Source: CAYMLL01 sp964390645
Lineage (GTDB): Bacteria; Planctomycetota; UBA8108
DNA length: 24,152 nt
Assembly (NCBI GenBank): GCA_964390645.1
Contig: CAYMLL010000089.1
Coordinates: 1-24,152, forward strand
Direction: 5' to 3'
Shown: piece after piece, positions 17,801 to 24,152 of the stretch
Layout of the letters: each line of letters begins with the position of its first letter
How positions within the stretch are numbered: the stretch's first letter is position 1
The notes under the pieces: model-generated
Seen by the model: only the letters and a program-made list of their open reading frames with translations
What the model was told of the DNA's origin: nothing
The model's database searches: none
Position numbers and translations under genes: made by a program

Positions 17801-18673
17801 GAGCGCCACGCACGCGCCGGCGGTTGCCAGGCTGTCCTTGCCCGTGACCGTCTCGGCGAGCTCGAGAGCCCGTCGGCGTCGAGTCTCCTCGTCGGCGAGC
17901 TTCCCCTGCGCCCCCAGATTCGCGGCCAGGCGCTCGAGCGAGGCGGCGACAGCGGGATGGCCATTCTCGAGGATGTGCGTGTTGATCTCGTGGCTGCGTC
18001 GCAGCAGAGGCTCGGACTCCGAATGGCGCTGCTGGTAGTCGAGCGTCAGCGCGAGATCCGCGTAGGTCGAGGCCGTCCGGGGATGGAGCTCGCCGAGGTG
18101 TACCCGGCTGGCGGCGAGAAGGTCGCGATAGGCTCTTTCTGCCTCGGTGAGCCGGAACTGGGCGCGCAGCGAGGAGGCGAGGCGCCCACGACTGATCAGG
18201 CTGTCGGGGAACGAGTCGCCGAGCAGCCGCAGTCGCACCAGGAGCGCGGAGCGGTAGCGCTGCTCGGCCTCGCGAGCTCGCCCTTGCTGCTCGAGCCCGA
18301 GCCCTTCGATCATCCTGCGGTCGGCGTCCAGAAGCGCTTTTCGTTGCTCGACCGGCAGCCGGGAGAGCCTTTCGAGCGACCGCAGCTGACGTCGCGCGTC
18401 CCGCGTCATCCAGTGTCTCTCACCGAGCTCTCCGGTGCAGAGTCCGAGAAGCTCGCGCGCCGGCTCGATCGCCTCGTCGTACCGACCCTGCCGACGCTGC
18501 TCGGCGACCGTCGACTGGAGCCGGACGACTTGCCGTCGAGTCGCCGTATCGAGCTGCCTCTCGGTGGGCGTCTGCGGCCCCGTCGCGTCCAGTGCGAGAT
18601 CGGGATGCGGCAGCAGAGAGGCGACGACGAGCGTCAGGATCATCGGCGCTCGGGACGAGGGGGACATGCGCAT
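14846..18673 (-). CDS. Exported TPR protein with CHAT domain interrupted by PDZ; probable pseudo-protease
   Basis: This 1275-residue protein is read from ATG 18673; a second ATG at 18667 is also possible, and upstream sequence is non-protein-like. A signal peptide covers about 1-29. Residues 45-700 are kinesin-light-chain-like TPR repeats, and 725-770 is a probable coiled coil. A CHAT (caspase-like) fold starts near 785, including RLIVLPSSNIDGIPVDLL (887-904) and QMLIVDG (937-943). It is interrupted by a PDZ domain (about 958-1035: GALVFLVTKDS, AGVRVGDVILSYD). It resumes with EREVEELIALG (1054-1064), LARACIGAGARSIVVNAWPVAD (1201-1222) and HWAGFTLVGD (1264-1273). The usual HFATHG is replaced by RFRRGH, and the usual LSAC-E-T-G by GFSDVLSG, so both catalytic positions appear lost. 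TPR-CHAT proteins often act as proteases or scaffolds; this one is likely a binding or scaffold form. It lies in a block of exported proteins. Confidence 0.9.
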   Translation of the reverse strand: MRMSPSSRAPMILTLVVASLLPHPDLALDATGPQTPTERQLDTATRRQVVRLQSTVAEQRRQGRYDEAIEPARELLGLCTGELGERHWMTRDARRQLRSLERLSRLPVEQRKALLDADRRMIEGLGLEQQGRAREAEQRYRSALLVRLRLLGDSFPDSLISRGRLASSLRAQFRLTEAERAYRDLLAASRVHLGELHPRTASTYADLALTLDYQQRHSESEPLLRRSHEINTHILENGHPAVAASLERLAANLGAQGKLADEETRRRRALELAETVTGKDSLATAGACVALASCLQTQGRHADARPFFDRGCRIHEVKLETGDPVALRGLARRATNLDRLGRHDEAGEILTKVLEDLDGSGSEARPLAAAVRGWLGANLERRGRTLDAEARFREEIDILVSLSGDRSRQTALAVSNLSRNLELQGALDDGATLTASLLRRMTPVSRLPAHRFAFHARRADNLRARGEHRAARALWDRVIPGYRDIDGDAHPIVRRASLSLIETLHHLGEVDAAHQLCRQTYDHALRSFGKESPDTIPVVEALAINASGRGDHAEATGLRERVVKLTAARFSTQHARTAVARVRLGSTLLDAGHPERATASLEAALAMFAKLEITVHPAIVDLRTELAHLRLAASDFPGAMLHLGEAAIAFDAVRELVWHPRWWRIDLERMRSPRPFLAILLARAGEFAEAWRTLETHFVRGSLDIRSRSWLRSRQTLEAAWETALLDDLQSRREALRTAEAAGSVESVEALRARITEIETLHETLRGRRDRDVAVMLDDDPASLERISGSLTRGEALISWVDIAPRSGLGAAPALHWVFVLTHDDGPTALRLANVDASLTRRLQTALRSKVGRGVSQTTVESLDGLAEAVAGQRLGPLAPALGKVDRLIVLPSSNIDGIPVDLLDSRYRVELAISGSMLASTRESRGRRRAKRAGPQMLIVDGLSAGRSRGPEITAKPPTHGALVFLVTKDSNADRAGVRVGDVILSYDSRRVGTSDELNRRIRATGDLGGSSKSARVKLRLWRAGETLDVEVLPGRLGVRTYRESPDSVLRTEREVEELIALGAAVDPADSPERSAEIDAIRAIASKGAPADAVKVLANGDATRRAIDALNGSGGLLRFRRGHMAVPVTLDDEAPLRSRLALAVPAAPGSRAAKVLAGKRDTGGAILALDILRHWRLDMDVVGFSDVLSGARGFDGARGLARACIGAGARSIVVNAWPVADAPRRVFWTSFWKRVISDRSSAAYALEKAKSDTRAAGFEDPRHWAGFTLVGDGA

Positions 18674-18977
18674 CGAAGGCCTTGGGAGAGCTCGTGAACG
18701 CGGTCCGCGAGCAGCAGCCGGAAGGTCGTGGAGACGGGTATGATAGCGCCCCTCCGATCGACTCACAGGGAAAACCGTCGGCAGGATGCGGGATGCGGCG
18801 TCTGAAGGGAAGCTCGGGCGTCGTCGGTGCGCCGGTCGCGCTGCTCGCTCTGCGGCGGGCGTGCTCACCGGCATCGACTTGCGGGCTCCTCGCTCTCGCG
18901 CGGAACCATGAGCTCGACGCCGCGACCGGGTTGCAGCGTCGTCTCCGTGCCGTCGCGGTCCTCGGCGATCGTGGCGA
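18674..18977. other. Intergenic region upstream of the CHAT gene
   Basis: These 304 bases hold a candidate minus-strand promoter (18768-18740) and a short tandem GGATGCG repeat (about 18787-18800). Immediately after the DUF1111 stop there is a minus-strand stretch with coding-like third-position GC in another frame (18867-18977). No complete gene, RNA or T-tract terminator was found. Confidence 0.55.
18740..18768 (-). promoter_or_regulatory. Candidate promoter for the CHAT gene
   Basis: On the minus strand CTGTGA (18768-18763; 3 of 6) and TATCAT (18745-18740; 5 of 6) are separated by 17 bases, about 67 bases before the ATG at 18673. It suggests that the CHAT gene can be transcribed independently of the cytochrome pair. 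Confidence 0.4.
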
Positions 18978-20423
18978 TCAGAGGCTTCGAAGAAACTCGA
19001 CGAGCTTCGATCTCTCGTCGAAGCTCAGCGCCTGGTACGCGGACTTTGCCGTGAGCGCCTCGCCGAAGTGCCGGTTGATCGCGTCCGAGATCGTGCTCGC
19101 CGAGCCGTCGTGAAGGTACGGAGCGGTGTCGCGCAGCCCCCACAGCGGCGCGGTGCGGAACTCGAGCGGCTCGACCGTGTCCTCGGTGACGCAGTGGCGA
19201 TCCGGGTCGGCGATGTCGTGGAGCAGAAAATCCGAGTACGCTGCGACGGGCCCGTCCGTCCCCGCGAGCGACGGCAGGTGGCAGCTCCCGCAGCCGACGG
19301 CGATAAAGTTCTCCTCGCCCTTGACGATGCGAGCCACGCCGGCGGCACTGGCCGGGAAGTTCCGAGGGGGCGCAGAGAGGTGAGCGACGAAGAAGACGAG
19401 ATCGGTGAACTCGGCGTCCGTGAGCTCGGGATCGGCGATGGCGTCGGTGTCCGACCCACCCGCGAAGGACGAGTTGGCCGGATCGATCGTCACACCGAGC
19501 TCGTTGATCATCGCATCCGCCACGAAGTCGAGCAGGCTCGGGATGCCGCACTTGTGACCGAAGCGACCGACACGGCCGTCGACGAGGCGGGCGCGACCGG
19601 AGATCCCGTCAGCGTCGGCGTCGTCCGGATCCGCGTTGGCGAGGATCGTCGTCTCCGCGATCCGATCGACGAGCCCCAGACCGAGGAGCGTCGGCGTCTG
19701 TCTCGGCTCGATCACATTGGCGTCGACAGGAACCTCGTCGTGTGCCACTCCGGGCAGCTCGTGGCGTGACACGGCCGGTCCGGTCGGCAGCTGCGTCACG
19801 ACGCCGACCTCGTTCACGTGTGCGAATCGCAGGACGTTGACATCGAGCCCGCCGCTGCCCCCGACGACAGGGTCGAGATGGCAGCCACGGCAGGAGTCGC
19901 CGTTGAACAGCGGCCCCAGTCCTTCGCTGGTGCGCCGCGGCCTGTCGAAAAGCTCACGGCCGCGACGCCAGGAGAGCTCCTCCTCCTCGGTCAGCAGACG
20001 GTCGGGACCGCCGTACTCGCCGACCGCGGGAATCGGTGGTCGAGCGGTTCTGCGGCAGGCTAGGTCGGGCGTCGGGTCTTCTCCGGCGAGCGGGAAGGGC
20101 GCGGGCGGCATCGGGCCGCCACGGAACTGGTAGGCGAGCATCCAGATCGGGTCGGCTATGTCGAGCCGACCATCGTCGTTGGTGTCCGCTGCCGCCAGGC
20201 AGGGCGGCCGCTCCGCGCCGCGGAACAGTGACCCGAGCATGAAGACGACATCACTGACGTCGACGCGGTTGTCGTCGTTGGCGTCACCGCGGATGAACTC
20301 CTCGGACAGGGCATCATCGACGCCTTCGCGGCTGCTCGCGTCATCGGTCCGGATCTGGAACGCGACGAGAGTGATGCCCGCGACGAGCAGGACATTGGCG
20401 ACATGAAGGAGCGTTCTCAGCAT
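18978..20423 (-). CDS. DUF1111 di-heme cytochrome with N-terminal dockerin-like module
   Basis: This 481-residue protein starts at ATG 20423, chosen because AAGGAGGG sits 4 bases before it; a GTG at 20441 is also in frame. A hydrophobic signal or anchor segment covers 3-23. Residues 43-112 are a dockerin-like module with calcium loops at D47 and D80, ending GGPMPPAPFP. Residues 135-481 are the DUF1111 di-heme oxidoreductase domain (putative peroxidase, MauG/CcpA-like). Heme sites are C178-RG-C181-H182 and C378-GS-C381-H382. A DPDDADADGISGR calcium-like motif (266-278), GRFGHKC (286-292) and PLWGLRDTAPYLHDG (426-440) are also present. The two heme sites imply periplasmic or surface electron transfer. 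The substrate is unknown. It follows a paralogous gene by 14 bases. The dockerin is at the N-terminus, unlike the other two dockerin proteins here. Confidence 0.92.
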   Translation of the reverse strand: MLRTLLHVANVLLVAGITLVAFQIRTDDASSREGVDDALSEEFIRGDANDDNRVDVSDVVFMLGSLFRGAERPPCLAAADTNDDGRLDIADPIWMLAYQFRGGPMPPAPFPLAGEDPTPDLACRRTARPPIPAVGEYGGPDRLLTEEEELSWRRGRELFDRPRRTSEGLGPLFNGDSCRGCHLDPVVGGSGGLDVNVLRFAHVNEVGVVTQLPTGPAVSRHELPGVAHDEVPVDANVIEPRQTPTLLGLGLVDRIAETTILANADPDDADADGISGRARLVDGRVGRFGHKCGIPSLLDFVADAMINELGVTIDPANSSFAGGSDTDAIADPELTDAEFTDLVFFVAHLSAPPRNFPASAAGVARIVKGEENFIAVGCGSCHLPSLAGTDGPVAAYSDFLLHDIADPDRHCVTEDTVEPLEFRTAPLWGLRDTAPYLHDGSASTISDAINRHFGEALTAKSAYQALSFDERSKLVEFLRSL

Positions 20424-20427
20424 CCGG

Positions 20428-20435
20428 CCCTCCTT
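20428..20435 (-). promoter_or_regulatory. Ribosome binding site AAGGAGGG for the second cytochrome
   Basis: This near-perfect anti-16S match lies in the 14-base gap between the two DUF1111 genes, 4 bases before ATG 20423. It sets the start and shows that the downstream gene is translated strongly and independently of the upstream stop. Confidence 0.8.
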
Positions 20436-20437
20436 CC

Positions 20438-21751
20438 TCACAGCGATTCCAGGAAGCGGTGGAGGAAGCCGTGCTCCTCCTCGCCGAGCGCGGCGTAGGC
20501 GTCGCGAGATTCCGTCGCCTCACCCCCGTGTCGGAGGATCGCCTCCTCGATCGTGTCGGCGCTTCCGTCGTGGAGGAACGGGAAGTGCTCGCAGAGTCCC
20601 CAGAGCGGCTGTGTGCGGAACTCGGACCCTCCTGCGTCTCCCATGACCACGCCGTCGCCATTCTGTGGGCCGAGGTCGTGCAGGAGGAGGTCGGTGAAGG
20701 CGTGGATACGTCCGATGGGGGAATCGAGGGATGGGACGTGGCATCCGGTGCAGCCGATCCGGGCGAAGATACCTTCGCCGGTCCGGACGTCCGCCGTGAT
20801 CTGCCCGCGTCGAGGCGCCGCGAGGTTCTCCTGGAAGAAGATGAGCGCGATCAGCTCACCTCGACTGATCTCGGGATCGCGGATATCGTCGAAGTCGAGG
20901 GTGCGAGCGACGGGGGTCGCGATCTGCGCGTGCGCGATCCTGGACCCGAAGAGCTCGCGCAGCAGTCCCGGATGACCGTCGATTGGCTCGCCGTCGAGCT
21001 TCTGCGCTCGAGCCACCTCGGTCGAGTCGCTGGTGATCCCCATCTGGTTGTTGAGAGCGCCACGGTTGAATGCCTCGATACTTGCGGTCTGGCACTTGTA
21101 CCCGAAGCGTCCGATGTCGCCGCCTTCCGCCGCGATGCGATGGACACGACCGGAGATCCCGTCGCCGTCGAGATCGTCGGGGTCCGCCCGCGAGAGGATC
21201 TCAGCGTCCGAGACGAGCCGGAAGAGACCGACGCCGAAGATCGGCGGGGCGTTGCGACGCGCGACGATGTCCGCGTCACCCGGAACGGCCGGGTGCTCGA
21301 CGGCGGTCGACACGGGCTCGATGACGGTGCCCTGTGGACCGTAGTTGGGCAGCACGATGCTGGGCAGGCAGAGGTCGCTGCGTTGCGTCGCGACGTTGTC
21401 GTCGGTGCAGTCGGGGTAGACCTTCGACATGAGTCCCTCCGGCGTGGAGCGACCGACGAGAACGAAGTCGCGGTAGCGTTGCGCCGAGCCTCCGACTTCC
21501 GGATCCTCGTGGCAGGAGCTGCATGCCACCGCGTTGAAGTGTGGGCCGAGCCCCTCCTCCTTGGTGAACCGGCGGACGAAGACCGAGCGGCCGAACTCGA
21601 AGGTCGCGAGCTGTGACGGGGTGAGCCCCGGAACCGGATCTCCGAACTCACCCGTGACGTCCGCGTCCTCGCCGGCTGTCGACAGCGAGTCGAACCATGT
21701 GAACGCGAGGAGACCGAGAAAGACTGCCAGCAAGACGGCGAATACGCGCAT
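20438..21751 (-). CDS. DUF1111 di-heme cytochrome (putative peroxidase-like)
   Basis: This 437-residue exported protein has a signal peptide at about 1-26. Heme sites are C77-SS-C80-H81 (in ACSSCHEDP) and C334-TG-C337-H338. The family landmarks are EEGLGPHFNAVACSSC (65-80), DPDDLDGDGISGR (190-202), GRFGYKC (214-220) and QPLWGLCEHFPFLHDG (381-396). It is a paralog of the next gene but lacks the dockerin-like module. It has an extra Cys pair (C115, C128) in an insertion between the heme domains. It is first in a two-gene operon, with a promoter-like element about 140 bases upstream. DUF1111 proteins are di-heme and related to cytochrome c peroxidase and MauG; the reaction here is not known. No obvious Shine-Dalgarno sequence precedes the ATG. 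Confidence 0.92.
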   Translation of the reverse strand: MRVFAVLLAVFLGLLAFTWFDSLSTAGEDADVTGEFGDPVPGLTPSQLATFEFGRSVFVRRFTKEEGLGPHFNAVACSSCHEDPEVGGSAQRYRDFVLVGRSTPEGLMSKVYPDCTDDNVATQRSDLCLPSIVLPNYGPQGTVIEPVSTAVEHPAVPGDADIVARRNAPPIFGVGLFRLVSDAEILSRADPDDLDGDGISGRVHRIAAEGGDIGRFGYKCQTASIEAFNRGALNNQMGITSDSTEVARAQKLDGEPIDGHPGLLRELFGSRIAHAQIATPVARTLDFDDIRDPEISRGELIALIFFQENLAAPRRGQITADVRTGEGIFARIGCTGCHVPSLDSPIGRIHAFTDLLLHDLGPQNGDGVVMGDAGGSEFRTQPLWGLCEHFPFLHDGSADTIEEAILRHGGEATESRDAYAALGEEEHGFLHRFLESL

Positions 21752-22072
21752 TCGGTGAATTCCCGAGACACCCCCGCTCGCCGTCGTGGCGAAACGGCGG
21801 GATCGTGGAGTCGTCAGCCGCAGGTGCGGGGCTGTTCGTCCGAAATCAGGGCAAGAGAACGCGTCTCCTGCTCGAACCCAGGAGCCCCCTATCTTACGGT
21901 GTCAGATGGGAGTGTCCAGGCCGGGATTGCACGCCAGGGCCGGGAGCGAGCGTCGCTCGGCGCATCTCGTCAGAGGAGCCGCGGAAGCGTCAGGTCCTTT
22001 GTCGTTGGTCCCGGGCCCGGACGGCGATAAGGTGGACTCTCCCAGCCTGAAGTCACCCGGGAGTGTCAGCCG
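21752..22072. other. Divergent intergenic region, cytochrome operon versus CotH gene
   Basis: These 321 bases separate divergent genes. They contain a good minus-strand promoter candidate (21918-21891), a GC-rich inverted repeat CGAGCG-T-CGCTCG near 21948, and a 10-bp palindrome CCGGGCCCGG shortly before 22020. A weak GGGAG (22059-22063) precedes the plus-strand ATG. No gene was seen here. Confidence 0.55.
21891..21918 (-). promoter_or_regulatory. Candidate promoter for the di-heme cytochrome operon
   Basis: On the minus strand TGGACA (21918-21913; 5 of 6) and TAAGAT (21896-21891; 4 of 6) are 16 bases apart, which gives a leader of about 130 nt before ATG 21751. A TAAGAT also occurs upstream of the giant CotH gene (12808-12803). 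Confidence 0.45.
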
Positions 22073-24152
22073 ATGCGTGCCAGTCGAGAGAGCCCGGCGA
22101 GGGGCCGGATCCACCTGCGCTGCTGCTGTTTCTGCGTCCTGCTGCTCGCATTGTGCGTCGGATCGGACGCGTTCGCGCAGATCGTCATCAACGAGTTTCT
22201 CGCCAGCAACGGACGCACGAACTTCGATGACGAGGGGGACAACGAGGACTGGGCCGAGATCCACAACATCTCTGCGGAAGCCGTCAACCTGCTCGACTGG
22301 GCGTTGACGGACGACGCGGCCGATCCGCGCAAGTGGGTCTTTCCCGACATCACGATTCCCGCCGGTGGCTACCTTCTCGTCTGGCTCTCCGCCAAGGACC
22401 GCGTCAACGCCGTCCCGGAGCAGATCGGTGGTAACCTCGACAACTTCCCGTTCCGGCCGATCTTCGTCCAGCGCGAGAATCAGTGGCGCTACCTCGTCGC
22501 CTCTTCCGGCGAGGTGGGCCCTCCGACCGGTTGGAACCGGATCGACTTCGATGACCGCACCTTCTCGACTGGTCGAGCCGGCTTCGGATACGGAGACGGT
22601 GATGACTACACGGAGGTGCCGGCGAACACCAACGCGATCTTCGTTCGCAAGGAGTTCGAGGTCGCCGATCGGGCTCACCTCGCGAACCTGATCCTGCAGA
22701 TCGACTACGACGACGGCTTCATCGCCTATCTGAACGGACAGCGGGTCGCCGAGCGCAACGCGCCGGATGAAGAGCCGGACTTCGACTCCATGGGAACCGC
22801 CAAGCGCGAGGCCGGATCCACCGAGCGCTTCGATCTGACGCCGTTTCTCGATCGCGTCGTCACCGGAACGAACGTGCTCGCCATCTGCGGGCTCAACAAC
22901 CTGAACCCGACGAGCTCGGACATGTCGCTTCACCCGGAGCTCGGCGTGATCCCGTCGGTTCTGCACACGAACTTCCGGCTCGACAACACCGGCGAGGTCC
23001 TGCTGCTGACAAACCCGGGGCGGCAGGAGGTTGACGGGATCGAGTTTCCGGAGCAGACGCAGGACCACTCCTTCGGGCACTCGCCGAACGGCACGGGGCC
23101 GTGGCGTTACCTGCTGACGCCGACGCCCGAGGCGCCGAACGAGACGCTTGCATTCACTGACCCGATCTCGACCTTCGTCGAGGTTTCACCGGAGCCCGGG
23201 AAGTTTCCGATCGGGCGGCTGTCCATCGAGATGAGCGCCACGCCCGCGGATCTGATGGACATCCGGTACACGCTCGACGGGACGCCCCCCACGCTCCTCA
23301 GCACGCGTTACACCCAGGGTCTGCAGATCATCGAGAGCACGGTCGTGCGCGTGGCCGGGTTCATCGAGGGCGAGCGCGCGACGCAAGTCGTGTCGAAGAG
23401 CTACTTCCTCGGCCGCTCGTTCTCCGGAAGCAGCATCGACCTGCCGATTCTGTCGGTCTCGATGAACCCCGAGGACTACCGCTGGATCCAGGAGAACACC
23501 GGCGCGCGCGGTCGCGGAGCGGAGCGCGACGGGTACTGGGAGTACTTTCTCGAGAACGGCGATCTCGTGGTCTCGACGGGCTTCGGTCTGCGCCTGCACG
23601 GGGGGGCGGGTCGCGGAGGCGGCTTCAACACGAAGAAGGCGTACAAGGCCTACTTCCGGGGCGTCTACGGCGACACCAAGCTGCGCTATCCGTTGATCGA
23701 GGAGACGTCGGTCGACGTCTTCGACAAGCTTGTTCTGCGGTCGGGATTCAACGACTCGTTCCGAACGCACTCACGCGCCTCGTACCTGCGGGACGAGCTG
23801 ATCCGCGACGTTCACGGCGACATGGGTGCGCTCGCTTCGCACGGCACCTGGTGTAACCTCTACGTCAACATGCAGTATCGCGGCATCTACAACGTCGTCG
23901 AGCGCATGGACGAGGAGTTCTGCGAGTCCTATCTCGGAGGGACCGACTGGGACGTCATCAAGACGGGCAACGACGTGCTCGTCGGGACGGGCGATGAATG
24001 GGCGCGTCTGCGCAACTTCATGGTCAGCAACGATCTCTCCGACGACGACACCTATCGCGAGGCGATCGAGCTTCTCGACGTCGAGAACTACACGTCCTAC
24101 ATGCTCGTCAACATCTGGGCTCAGAATCACGACTGGCCGCACAACAACTGGT
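22073..24152 (+). CDS. Secreted lamin-tail/CotH kinase protein, 3' partial
   Basis: The frame is open from ATG 22073 to the window edge: 693 codons plus one base, so the C-terminus is missing. The signal peptide has a cysteine-rich hydrophobic core (17-30) and probable cleavage after DAFA (32-35). Domains in order are: a lamin-tail domain (36-125, IVINEFLASNG); a jelly-roll domain (about 139-292) with AGFGYGDGDDY and IDYDDGFIAYLNG; a linker with a second short lamin-tail-like part (298-360); a chitobiase/FN3-like domain with IRYTLDGTPPT (397-407) and VVRVAGF (424-430); and the start of a CotH domain (about 456 on) with GFGLRLHGGAGRG, KLVLRSGFND, YRGIYNVVERMDE and AQNHDWPHNNW. The acidic PWDLD motif would lie past the edge. 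It is a paralog of the giant gene at 7845-12731. Whether it also ends in a dockerin-like module cannot be seen. Confidence 0.9.
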   Translation, partial: MRASRESPARGRIHLRCCCFCVLLLALCVGSDAFAQIVINEFLASNGRTNFDDEGDNEDWAEIHNISAEAVNLLDWALTDDAADPRKWVFPDITIPAGGYLLVWLSAKDRVNAVPEQIGGNLDNFPFRPIFVQRENQWRYLVASSGEVGPPTGWNRIDFDDRTFSTGRAGFGYGDGDDYTEVPANTNAIFVRKEFEVADRAHLANLILQIDYDDGFIAYLNGQRVAERNAPDEEPDFDSMGTAKREAGSTERFDLTPFLDRVVTGTNVLAICGLNNLNPTSSDMSLHPELGVIPSVLHTNFRLDNTGEVLLLTNPGRQEVDGIEFPEQTQDHSFGHSPNGTGPWRYLLTPTPEAPNETLAFTDPISTFVEVSPEPGKFPIGRLSIEMSATPADLMDIRYTLDGTPPTLLSTRYTQGLQIIESTVVRVAGFIEGERATQVVSKSYFLGRSFSGSSIDLPILSVSMNPEDYRWIQENTGARGRGAERDGYWEYFLENGDLVVSTGFGLRLHGGAGRGGGFNTKKAYKAYFRGVYGDTKLRYPLIEETSVDVFDKLVLRSGFNDSFRTHSRASYLRDELIRDVHGDMGALASHGTWCNLYVNMQYRGIYNVVERMDEEFCESYLGGTDWDVIKTGNDVLVGTGDEWARLRNFMVSNDLSDDDTYREAIELLDVENYTSYMLVNIWAQNHDWPHNNW

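Noticed and set aside
22003..22040. A TTGGTC / TAAGGT promoter for the plus-strand CotH gene
   Set aside because: The spacing is 17 bases, but each hexamer matches only 3 of 6 consensus positions, which is expected by chance.
1..24152. CRISPR arrays, tRNA or rRNA genes, insertion sequences, integrases
   Set aside because: No spaced direct repeats, cloverleaf-like sequences, conserved rRNA segments or recombinase motifs were seen on reading both strands.

Overview
This is a GC-rich bacterial window. The organism is most likely a member of the Planctomycetota or a similar environmental Gram-negative lineage. The strongest clue is a recurrent dockerin-like calcium-loop module followed by LF-x-GG and P-x-PFP signatures. 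Other clues are giant secreted lamin-tail/CotH proteins, a TPR-CHAT protein, and start codons that often lack a Shine-Dalgarno sequence. The phylum call is inference. No rRNA, tRNA, CRISPR array, transposase or integrase was seen.

The left third (1-7.8 kb) is mostly housekeeping and envelope. It opens with the C-terminal bulk of an AsmA/YdbH-like inter-membrane protein, cut by the window start. A DUF1318 (YdbL-family) lipoprotein follows; together they resemble the E. coli ydbH-ynbE-ydbL module. Next come lepA (EF4) and hemW (heme chaperone), translationally coupled through a GTGA overlap. A small unknown membrane protein runs convergent to hemW. A divergent region with an operator-like dyad leads to a YgdQ-type TerC-family membrane transporter.

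The middle and right (7.8-21.8 kb) form a block of five minus-strand genes, all predicted to be exported. In transcription order they are: two DUF1111 di-heme cytochromes, 14 bases apart, the second carrying an N-terminal dockerin-like module; a TPR protein with a C-terminal CHAT fold interrupted by a PDZ domain and apparently lacking the His-Cys dyad; a protein with two cohesin-like repeats and a dockerin-like tail; and a 1628-residue protein with three lamin-tail domains, a CotH kinase domain, a beta-helix and a dockerin-like tail. On the plus strand from 22.07 kb to the edge lies a second lamin-tail/CotH protein, truncated by the window.

The most interesting signals are two. First, three dockerin-like modules share an exact 33-residue spacing between calcium loops, and one sits in a protein that also has tandem cohesin-like domains. 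This suggests, without proving it, a surface or extracellular assembly. Second, the CHAT-PDZ protein looks like a pseudo-protease.
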